Positions 5,762-12,606 of a stretch of 18,765 nucleotides of DNA are shown here, piece by piece (positions within the stretch are counted from its first letter, which is position 1; each line of letters starts with the position of its first letter). The notes below the pieces were generated by a model that did not search any database, was not told the DNA's origin, and worked only from the letters and a program-made list of their open reading frames with translations. Made by a program: the position numbers and the translations under genes. Origin of the DNA: JASHVB01 sp049522565. Its GTDB lineage: Bacteria > Pseudomonadota > Alphaproteobacteria > Acetobacterales > Acetobacteraceae. The stretch lies in assembly GCA_049522565.1 (NCBI GenBank), contig JBEKNT010000093.1, positions 1 to 18,765 on the forward strand, in the 5' to 3' direction.

Positions 5762-7483
5762 ATGCCCGAGTTCGACCTGATCATCCGCAACGGCACCGTC
5801 ATCGACGGCACCGGCCGCGCCCCGATCGACGCCGACATCGCCATCACCGGCAACCGCATCGCCGCCATCGGCAGCAAAATCCCCACATCCGGCAAGGAAG
5901 AAATCGACGCCAAAGGCAAACTCGTCACCCCCGGCTTCGTCGACATCCACACCCACTACGACGCGCAGGCAATCTGGGACAGCCACCTCGCGCCGTCGTC
6001 CTGGCACGGCGTCACCACCGCGGTGATCGGCAATTGCGGCGTCGGCTTCGCCCCCTGCAAGCCGGCCGACCGCGAGAAACTCATCGAACTGATGGAAGGC
6101 GTCGAAGACATCCCCGGCGCGGTGATGCACGAAGGCCTGCAATGGGAGTGGGAATCCTTCCCGCAATACCTCGACGCCCTCGAACGCCGCCCCCGCGACA
6201 TCGACATCTGCGCCCTGCTCCCCCACGCCGCGGTGCGCGTCTTCGTCATGGGCGAGCGCGCCATCGCGCTGGAGAACGCCAACCAGGGCGACATCGCCCA
6301 GATGCGGGAAATAGCGCGCGAGGCGATGCAAGCCGGCGCCTTCGGTTTCTCCACCTCGCGCAGCCTCAGCCACAAGACGCTGGCGGGCGATCCCACCCCG
6401 ACGCTGCGCGCGCAGGAAGATGAACTCACCGGCATCGCCATGGGTATGCGCGACGCCGGCCAGGGCATGCTGGAGATCGTGTCGGAATGGGCGCCCGATC
6501 ACCACGCCGAATTCGCCATGATCCGCCGCGTCACCGAGGCCAGCGGCCGCCCCACGGTGTTCACCCTGACCCAGCGCCACAAGCGCCCGGAAGTCTGGCG
6601 CGACCTGCTGCGCCACGCTGACCAGGCGGCAACAGACGGGCTGTCGATCCGTCCCGTGGTGGCGCCGCGCGCGATCGGCGTCTTGCTCGGACTGACCGGC
6701 AGCCAGAACCCGTTCTCCGGCACGCCGACCTACAAGACGATCGCGCATCTGCCGCTGGCGGAACGCGTCCGCCGCATGCGCGATCCGGCGATCCGCGCAC
6801 AGATCCTCCAGGAGGACCCGGCCAAGGGCAGCACCTTCCCGCTGTTCCACCGCATGGAATTCGCGCAGATGTTCCGCTTCGGCAACCCGCCGAACTACAA
6901 CCCGGCGCGCGATGACAACCTGCAAGCGATCGCCGCGCGCGAGGGCCGCTCGCCGCAAGAGGTCGCCTACGACGCGCTGCTCGACGAAGACGGCAATGCG
7001 TTCATCTACATGCCGCTTGGCAACTACGCGTATTACGACTTCAGCGTCAGCGAAACGACGCTGGCCGACCGCAACTGCATCATGGGCCTGGGCGACGGCG
7101 GCGCGCATGTCGCGTTCATCCTCGACGCCGGCTACCAGACCTGGCTGCTGGATTACTGGGGCAAGCAGCGCAAGCGCTGGGACATTCCCGAGTTGGTGCG
7201 CCGCCTCACCTCCGACACCGCGCACGCCGCCGGCCTGCACGACCGGGGCGTGCTGGCGGTCGGCAAGAAGGCCGACGTCAACGTGATCGACTTCGACCGC
7301 CTGGGCTGCGGCGCACCCTACGTGGTCAGCGACCTCCCCGCCGGCGGCAAACGCCTGTTGCAGAAGGTGCACGGCTACGCAGCGACGATCGTGGCCGGCG
7401 CGATCACCTTCCGCGAAGGCGAAGCGGTCGGCGCCTTGCCAGGCCGCCTGGTGCGAGGCCCACAGTCTGTCCTGGCCGCATAA
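5762..7483 (+). CDS. N-acyl-D-amino-acid deacylase (amidohydrolase family 3)
   Basis: A 573-residue cytoplasmic metal-dependent amidohydrolase that probably removes the acyl group from N-acyl-D-amino acids. It opens with the family start FDLIIRNGTVIDGTG. The metal-binding DIHTHYD motif has His63 and His65. The conserved cysteine region NCGVGFAPC follows at residues 91-99. The C-terminal active-site acid sits in GLGDGGAH (Asp445). Length is slightly above the classical D-aminoacylase (~480), as in many proteobacterial homologues. ATG 5762 is chosen because GGGAGGG ends four to five bases upstream and the protein aligns from its first residue. An in-frame GTG at 5606 would add 52 residues made of repeat translation and is rejected. 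Substrate is uncertain: D-glutamate- or D-aspartate-specific relatives and dihydropyrimidinase-like roles remain possible. It is a single-gene unit. Confidence 0.9.
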   Translation: MPEFDLIIRNGTVIDGTGRAPIDADIAITGNRIAAIGSKIPTSGKEEIDAKGKLVTPGFVDIHTHYDAQAIWDSHLAPSSWHGVTTAVIGNCGVGFAPCKPADREKLIELMEGVEDIPGAVMHEGLQWEWESFPQYLDALERRPRDIDICALLPHAAVRVFVMGERAIALENANQGDIAQMREIAREAMQAGAFGFSTSRSLSHKTLAGDPTPTLRAQEDELTGIAMGMRDAGQGMLEIVSEWAPDHHAEFAMIRRVTEASGRPTVFTLTQRHKRPEVWRDLLRHADQAATDGLSIRPVVAPRAIGVLLGLTGSQNPFSGTPTYKTIAHLPLAERVRRMRDPAIRAQILQEDPAKGSTFPLFHRMEFAQMFRFGNPPNYNPARDDNLQAIAAREGRSPQEVAYDALLDEDGNAFIYMPLGNYAYYDFSVSETTLADRNCIMGLGDGGAHVAFILDAGYQTWLLDYWGKQRKRWDIPELVRRLTSDTAHAAGLHDRGVLAVGKKADVNVIDFDRLGCGAPYVVSDLPAGGKRLLQKVHGYAATIVAGAITFREGEAVGALPGRLVRGPQSVLAA

Positions 7484-7521
7484 CGGCGCTCACGCATCCT
7501 CGCACCCACGCCCGCCCTCAC

Positions 7522-7603
7522 CCGTGATGCCCGGGCCCGACCCGGCCATCCACGCACGAGCGATCGTGCGTGGATGCGCGGCTCGAGCCCGGCCATGACG
7601 CGG
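7522..7603. repeat. Palindromic intergenic element after the deacylase gene
   Basis: An imperfect inverted repeat of about 40 nt per arm. The central part, CATCCACGCACGA (left) facing TCGTGCGTGGATG (right), is perfect and the outer parts (GATGCCCGGGCCCGACCCGG versus CTCGAGCCCGGCCATGAC) match imperfectly. The pattern resembles GC-rich palindromes common between alphaproteobacterial genes. It probably forms a hairpin at the 3' end of the deacylase mRNA. Confidence 0.75.
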
Positions 7604-7688
7604 GCTGCCAATCCGCCGCCGTGCCATTCATCGCGGCGTGACCCCGGACTCCCCGCGACTCCGCCGCCCTCTGCTAGCCTCCCCTCCC

Positions 7689-9761
7689 GTGAACGGTCCG
7701 TTTCTGACGCTGCTGGCGGCGGTCATCGCAGCCCTGATGGGGTTGGGGGTGCTCGGCACCCTATGGCCACGCCGGGCACGCGAGGCCGTCGGCTTCGGCA
7801 CCGCCGGGCTGGCCGGTCTCGCCGCGCTGCTCGCCCTGATCTCGCTGTTGCTGGACGACGCGCCGGCCACGCTGGCCCTGCCGCTCGGCCTGCCGGGCGC
7901 CGCATTCCGCCTGGGGCTCGATCCGCTCGCCGGCTTCTTCGCCGTCCTGCTCTTCGCCACCGGCGCCGCCACCTGCGCGTACGCCGAGGCCACCGACAGC
8001 CCGACGCCCCACGATCCCGCCGCCCCCGCTGCCCGCATTCCCGGCCCCGGCCCCTTGCCGGTCTGCCTCGCCGGCCTGGGCCTCGCCATCCTCGCCGCCG
8101 ACAGCCTCGCCCGCGCAGTCGGCCTTGCCATCGCGGGCGGAGCGATCTGGGCACTGAGCCCCCCGGGCCGCGCCGGAGCCGCCCAACTCGGCGTGGCCTT
8201 GCTCGCCGCCGCCGCGGTGATTGTCGCGGCCGACGCGCCCCCACCGGCGCCGCTGCTGGCGGCCTTGCTCGGCCCCGGGGCGCTGGCGGGCCTCGTGCCG
8301 CTGCACGCCTGGCTCACCCCGGCGCATCGCGCGCCCGCCGCCGCCGCGGCGCTGCTGTCCGGCGCCATGGTGCCGGTCGCGCTCTACGCCATCCTGCGCA
8401 TGCTGTTCGACCCCGCCGGCGCCGCACCGCCGACTTGGTGGGGCCTGCCGCTGATGCTGCTCGGCGCCGCCTCGGTCGTGGCCGGGGGCCTCGACGCCAC
8501 CCGCCGAGCCAACCTCGACACCGCCCTGGCCGCCGGCACGGTGCGACAGACCGGGTTGACGGCGATCGGCCTCGGCATCGCTCTCGCGGCCCGCGCCGCC
8601 GACCTGCCCGGAGTCACCGCCATGGCGCTCGGCGCCGTCTTGCTGCTGGCGACGTTACAGGCGGTGTGCGGCACCCTGCTGCCGCTGGTCGCGGGGGCGA
8701 TCCGCCAAGGTGCCGGCACGCGGCGGCTCGACCGGCTTGGCGGTCTGGTCCACCGCATGCCGATCGCCACCACCTGCCTGCTGGCCAGCCTGTTCGCGGT
8801 CGCGGCCCTGCCGCCCGGCGCCGGCTTCGCCGCGATCTGGCTGCTGTTCCAGGCGCTCCTGGCGCTGCCCCGAGCCGGCGCCCTGCCATTCCAACTCCTG
8901 CTCTGCGCGCTGGCCGCGGTGCTCGGCCTGGCGGCGGCGCTTGCCTCGGCCAGCCTGCTGCGGCTGGTCGGCACGGTCTGCCTCGGCCGCCCCAGAACCC
9001 CGCGCGCCGCCGCCGCCGACGAGCCAACCCGCCTGGCCCGCCGCCCCCTGCTGGCCCTCGCCGCAACCGCCACCGTGCTCGGAGTCTTCGTCGGGCCATT
9101 CTTGCGGCTGCTGGCCGACGCGCCGATCCGAGCATTGACCGGCACGGGACTTGGCCCCCGAGCGACCCTGCTCGGCCTCGCCCCCGGCGCCGAGTCCCCC
9201 GGCTATGCCGCCTTGCCGCTCGCCAGCCTGCTGTTGCTGGCCGTCGGGCTGGTGCTGTGGCTGCGCCGCCTGCGCGGCGTTCCGGGCGCCGCGGTCAGCG
9301 GCCCGGCCTGGGATGACGGCTTCGCCGCGCCGCCGGCGTGGCTGCCGTTCGGCAACCCGGCAACCCAGACCGCCGGCGCCGCTTTCGTACCAGTCTCGCC
9401 CTGGCGCGCCTGGCCCTTACTGCGCCGCCTCGGCATGCTGCTGCGCGCCCTCGTCCTGCCGCGCCAGCCCGACGACTCTCGGTCCCCGCCCGGGCTGCCG
9501 CCGCCGCCCGACCTGCTCGGCGGGCCCGGCGTGGGGGACCAACCCAATCTTCCACGCCAGCCCGACCGTCCGACCCAGCCCAATCCGCTGCACCGGCCCG
9601 AACTGCTGAGCCAGTCCAACCCACAGCGCCAGTCCGATCGGCCGCGCCACCCCAGCCCATCGCCACGCCCCTCCCTGCTGCTGCCGCTCGGAGCACCCGC
9701 GGTCGCGCTGATCCTGGTCGCGGCGTTCCTCGCCCTCTGTGCCTGGGCCGGCGCGACGTGA
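7689..9761 (+). CDS. hyfB: HyfB-like hydrogenase-4 membrane subunit, de-charged
   Basis: A 690-residue multi-pass membrane protein of the antiporter-like (NuoL/HyfB) family, close to E. coli HyfB in size. The signature region reads GALAGLVPLHAWLTPAHRAP, then LLSGAMVPVALYAILRM, matching HyfB (usual pattern GxKAGLVPLH-W-P-AH, then LMSGVMIK-GLYG). By eye both lysines are replaced (Leu199 and Pro229). The usual W-E-L-M glutamate helix is also unrecognisable in ADSLARAVGLAIAGG. The C-terminal block GPAWDDGFAAPPAW precedes an unusual Pro/Gln-rich stretch (residues ~590-665) before the last helix. The start is GTG 7689, giving NGPFLTLLAAVIAALMG as the first helix; GTG 7638 is an alternative adding 17 residues. 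A possible -10 (TAGCCT, 7675-7680) sits eight bases before it. The gene overlaps the next by GTGA. Confidence 0.82.
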   Translation: MNGPFLTLLAAVIAALMGLGVLGTLWPRRAREAVGFGTAGLAGLAALLALISLLLDDAPATLALPLGLPGAAFRLGLDPLAGFFAVLLFATGAATCAYAEATDSPTPHDPAAPAARIPGPGPLPVCLAGLGLAILAADSLARAVGLAIAGGAIWALSPPGRAGAAQLGVALLAAAAVIVAADAPPPAPLLAALLGPGALAGLVPLHAWLTPAHRAPAAAAALLSGAMVPVALYAILRMLFDPAGAAPPTWWGLPLMLLGAASVVAGGLDATRRANLDTALAAGTVRQTGLTAIGLGIALAARAADLPGVTAMALGAVLLLATLQAVCGTLLPLVAGAIRQGAGTRRLDRLGGLVHRMPIATTCLLASLFAVAALPPGAGFAAIWLLFQALLALPRAGALPFQLLLCALAAVLGLAAALASASLLRLVGTVCLGRPRTPRAAAADEPTRLARRPLLALAATATVLGVFVGPFLRLLADAPIRALTGTGLGPRATLLGLAPGAESPGYAALPLASLLLLAVGLVLWLRRLRGVPGAAVSGPAWDDGFAAPPAWLPFGNPATQTAGAAFVPVSPWRAWPLLRRLGMLLRALVLPRQPDDSRSPPGLPPPPDLLGGPGVGDQPNLPRQPDRPTQPNPLHRPELLSQSNPQRQSDRPRHPSPSPRPSLLLPLGAPAVALILVAAFLALCAWAGAT

Positions 9762-10669
9762 CCTTTCTCCTGGCCGCGTTCACCCAGGCTCTGCACATCG
9801 CCCTGATGCTGGCGGTCGCGCCGCTCGTCGTCGGCCTGCAACGCTGGACCGAGGCCCGGCTCGCCGGCCGCACCGGGCCGCATCCCTGGCAGCCATGGCG
9901 CGACCTGGCCCGCCTCGCCCGCAAGCAGCCGGCGCTGGCGGAGAACGCGTCGCCGCTGTTCCGCACCGCCCCGCTCGCCTGCGCCGCCGCCATGGCCGTG
10001 GCGGCGGCCCTGGTGCCGTCCTTCACCCTCGGCATGGCCTTCGCACCCCTGGCCGACCTGCTGGTGCTGGCCGGCGTGCTGGCATTCGGCCGGGTCGCAC
10101 TGGCCTTGGCCGCGCTGGACGCCGGCACCGCCCCCGGCGGCCTGGCCGCCAGCCGCACCGCCTCGCTCGCCTGCCTGGCCGAGCCGGCGATGTTCCTCGT
10201 CATCCTGGCCCTCGGCTTGCTCGGCGGCACCACCAACCTGGACCTGCTGATCGGCCAGCAGCACCAGGGCATGCTGCAACCGCCGGCCGCCGCCGCCCTG
10301 GCCGCCGCTTCCCTGCTGGCCCTGGCGCTGGCCGGCGCCGACGCACCCGGCCTGACCGCCGAAGTCAGCGGCGGCGACCTCGCGCTGATCGAGTTCGCCG
10401 AGGCGCTCCGCATGCTGGTCTGGTTCGATCTGATCGGCGCGCTGTTCCTGCCGCTGGGCATGGCCGAGCCGGGCGCCGGGCCGCTGGGTTGGGTCGCCGG
10501 GGTGCTCGCCTGGGCGGCGAGGCTCCTGGTGCTGGTCATCGGCCTCACCGCGCTGCGCTGCACCGCCGGCCGCCGGCGGCTCGACCGCACGCCGCAGCTA
10601 CTGGGAGTCGCCTTGGCGCTCGGATTGCTCGCGGCGCTGCTGGTGCTGGCAAGCGCGGTGGCGGCATGA
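9758..10669 (+). CDS. hyfC: HyfC-like (NuoH-type) membrane anchor subunit
   Basis: A 303-residue membrane protein of the NuoH/HycD/HyfC family, the subunit that normally joins the catalytic arm to the membrane arm; E. coli HyfC and HycD are 307-315 residues. Family features are well kept: QRWTEARLAGRTGPHPWQPW, DLARLARKQP, ASPLFRTAP in the first third, and GGDLALIEFAEALRMLVWFD in the last third, including acidic and basic residues expected in the loops. It starts at GTG 9758, overlapping the hyfB stop (GTGA), and ends overlapping the next ATG (ATGA), so the three genes are a tightly coupled operon. Unlike its neighbours it keeps its charged family residues. No hydrogenase large or small subunit is encoded nearby for it to anchor. 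Confidence 0.85.
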   Translation: MTFLLAAFTQALHIALMLAVAPLVVGLQRWTEARLAGRTGPHPWQPWRDLARLARKQPALAENASPLFRTAPLACAAAMAVAAALVPSFTLGMAFAPLADLLVLAGVLAFGRVALALAALDAGTAPGGLAASRTASLACLAEPAMFLVILALGLLGGTTNLDLLIGQQHQGMLQPPAAAALAAASLLALALAGADAPGLTAEVSGGDLALIEFAEALRMLVWFDLIGALFLPLGMAEPGAGPLGWVAGVLAWAARLLVLVIGLTALRCTAGRRRLDRTPQLLGVALALGLLAALLVLASAVAA

Positions 10670-12330
10670 CCCCGCTGGCCCAAGGTGCCGCCGGGCTCGC
10701 CGTGGCGCTGGGCTTCGCATTGCTCAGCACGCGGCGCACCGGCGGCCTGGCGATACTGTGCGTTGCGCAGGCGGTGGTCGTGGCACTCGCCGCCCTGGCC
10801 CAGGGGGAGTTTGCCGTGGCGCTGGTCGCATGTGCCGAGGCGGCGCTGGTGGGGTGGTTGGGAACCAGGATCCTCCCCCTCCCCCTGTGGGTTCGGTCCG
10901 CCGCGCGGCCCAATCACCCGGGGGCAGGCGCTTCGGTCCCCTACTCCCCTCCCGCAGCGGGAGGGATCTGGCTTCTCGGCGCCGGCGCCGTGCTCGCCGG
11001 GCTGGCCGCGACCATCCCCGGGACCGGCCTCGCGCTCGCCGTGGTCTTGCTCGGCCTGCTGCTGCTCGCCGCGCGTCCCCTGCCGTCGCACCAGGCGCTG
11101 GGAATCGCCGCGGTGCAGAACGGCCTCGTGCTCGCCGGCATCGCCGCGGGCCTGTCGAACGGGCGCCTGGCGCTGGTCGTGCTGCCGTGGCTGCCGGCAC
11201 TCGCCCTCGGCGCCCTTTGGCTCGGCAGCGATCGCGCCCGAACCGCCTGGCTCCAGGCGCCCCGCCCGGCCGGCTGGATCGACACGGCCCTATGCGGCTT
11301 GGCCCTGGTGCTCGCCGCCGCGCTCCCCTGGCAGCTTGGCGCGCACGGACCGTTCTGGCGTCTCGACCCCCTTGCCGTGCACGTCGTCCTGCTGCTCGCC
11401 GCCCTGGCTACCGCCGCGAGCTGGACGCAGCGCAACGCCAGCCCCGTCTGGGGCAGCCGCCTCGCCATCCTGGCCGGGACCGCGCTCGCCGTCCTCTCCA
11501 CCGACCCGCTGCCGCGCTGGCTCGGCATGACCGTAGCCACCATCGGGGTCGCCGCCGCCGCCCTGCCAGCCCGCGCCGAGGCGTGGCGGCGACTGCGCCT
11601 GGGGTGCACCGGCCTCGGCCTGGCGCTGTTCGGTACCATCGCCCTGTACGCCGCCGCGCTGCCTCAGCCGGCGAGCGCCATCGCGCTGCACCCCGCCCCC
11701 GCACTGCTGCCGGCCAGCGTCTGCATCATGCTGGGTTACGGCACCCTGGCCGTGCTGGCGCCCGAGCTGACCGTCGCCGCCGTCGCCCTGATCCTGCGCA
11801 TGCGCGGCGCGCCGGCCGACGACCTGCTGCTGGCGCTCGGACTGGCAGCCATGCTGGTCGCCACGCTCGGCCTCGCCACCGCACGAGGCCCGCAACGCCG
11901 CACGCTCCCGCTAGTCGGCCTGGCGCAGGGCGGCGCGGCGGTCTTCGCCTTCGGCCTGGGGAGCGAGTCCGGTAACCTCGCCGGCCTGTTGCAGCTCAGC
12001 TTCCTCGCCCTGACCCAGTGCGCGCTGCTGCTGGCACGGGAGAATGGTCTCGACCGCCTTGCCGCCCGCGCCGGCCTGGCCGGGCTGCCGCCATTCGGAC
12101 TGTTCCCCAGCCTGGCGCTGATCCTGGTCGCCACCGCCGAGCGCCTCCCCTGGCTGCTGCTGCCGCTCGGCGCCGGGCTTGCCGCCGTCGCCTGGGCCGT
12201 GCTGCTGCAACTGCCTGCCGGGCACCGCCTCCGCCTCTCGCCCGCCTGGCTGCCGCTCGCCCTGCTGCTGATCGCCGGCTTTGCCATGCCGGACCCGCTG
12301 CTTGCCTGGTTCAGGCTGGCGGCGCGCTGA
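10666..12330 (+). CDS. Fused HyfE-HyfF-like membrane protein
   Basis: A 554-residue membrane protein from ATG 10666 that overlaps the hyfC stop. Residues 1 to ~205 resemble HyfE (LPSHQALGIAAVQNGLVLAG matches the HyfE region with a conserved N-G pair). Residues ~225-554 resemble HyfF, an antiporter-like subunit: FWRLDPLAVHVVLLLAAL, GLGLALFGTIALYAA, and GLAGLPPFGLFPSLALI. In most organisms these are two genes. The HyfF part is shortened: the TM7 lysine region reads GYGTLAVLAPEL (Leu361 in place of Lys) and the following PLH-W-PDAH loop is gone. The H-SMAK helix reads LSFLALTQCALLL. Residues ~66-105 are a Pro/Gly-rich insertion matching an intergenic palindrome. In-frame sequence upstream to 9739 is out-of-frame translation of hyfC and is not part of the gene. 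Confidence 0.78.
   Translation: MTPLAQGAAGLAVALGFALLSTRRTGGLAILCVAQAVVVALAALAQGEFAVALVACAEAALVGWLGTRILPLPLWVRSAARPNHPGAGASVPYSPPAAGGIWLLGAGAVLAGLAATIPGTGLALAVVLLGLLLLAARPLPSHQALGIAAVQNGLVLAGIAAGLSNGRLALVVLPWLPALALGALWLGSDRARTAWLQAPRPAGWIDTALCGLALVLAAALPWQLGAHGPFWRLDPLAVHVVLLLAALATAASWTQRNASPVWGSRLAILAGTALAVLSTDPLPRWLGMTVATIGVAAAALPARAEAWRRLRLGCTGLGLALFGTIALYAAALPQPASAIALHPAPALLPASVCIMLGYGTLAVLAPELTVAAVALILRMRGAPADDLLLALGLAAMLVATLGLATARGPQRRTLPLVGLAQGGAAVFAFGLGSESGNLAGLLQLSFLALTQCALLLARENGLDRLAARAGLAGLPPFGLFPSLALILVATAERLPWLLLPLGAGLAAVAWAVLLQLPAGHRLRLSPAWLPLALLLIAGFAMPDPLLAWFRLAAR
10947..10965. repeat. REP-like palindrome inside coding sequence
   Basis: CCCTCCCGC (10947-10955), A, GCGGGAGGG (10957-10965) form a perfect 9-bp stem. 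With the C-rich flank from about 10870 it resembles the intergenic units at 1343-1436 and is read in frame as part of the HyfE domain. Confidence 0.65.
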
Positions 12331-12378
12331 CCGCCCTCGCCGGCATCCGCGCCGCCGGTGCCGGGTCCCGCCGCCGCA

Positions 12379-12388
12379 TAAGCGCTTA
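12379..12388. promoter_or_regulatory. Possible LacI-family operator upstream of glgE
   Basis: The perfect palindrome TAAGCGCTTA has the CG-centred AAGCGCTT core typical of LacI-type regulators of sugar and alpha-glucoside genes. It lies 49 nt after the hyf operon stop and 219 nt before the glgE ATG. A single 10-bp palindrome can arise by chance. Confidence 0.3.
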
Positions 12389-12421
12389 GCCCGGGTCGAA
12401 ACGGCCCGCGCGCTCCCGGGC
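12389..12421 (+). terminator. Weak hairpin after the hyf-like operon
   Basis: GCCCGGG (12389-12395) and CCCGGGC (12415-12421) can form a 7-bp stem around a 19-nt loop. No T-run follows, so it is at best a factor-dependent stop or mRNA-stabilising hairpin. Confidence 0.25.
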
Positions 12422-12606
12422 AAGTGATCGGAGGTCACCGGCTTGCGTGCGGCGAATGGGGCGCCGGTGCCGCAGACTAGGGGCGGTGCCCATATGCCAG
12501 CGACAGACCCGCGTCAGGATTGCACGGAATATTGGCGGCCAGGATGGCACAAAATGTTTACGCTTCGCATCCAGATATTCTCGCTTCTGCCCCGGAGGGG
12601 CACCGA

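Noticed and set aside
7652..7680. Full sigma70 promoter for the hyf-like operon
   Set aside because: A TAGCCT -10-like box exists but no -35 similarity at 16-18 nt; kept only as a remark.
9739..10665. Upstream extension of the HyfE-HyfF protein
   Set aside because: It is hyfC read in another frame, Arg/Gly/Pro-rich; the ATGA overlap marks the start.
12331..12606. EcfG-type general stress promoter (GGAAC-N16/17-GTT) before glgE
   Set aside because: Only a GGAAT is present and no GTT lies at the right distance.
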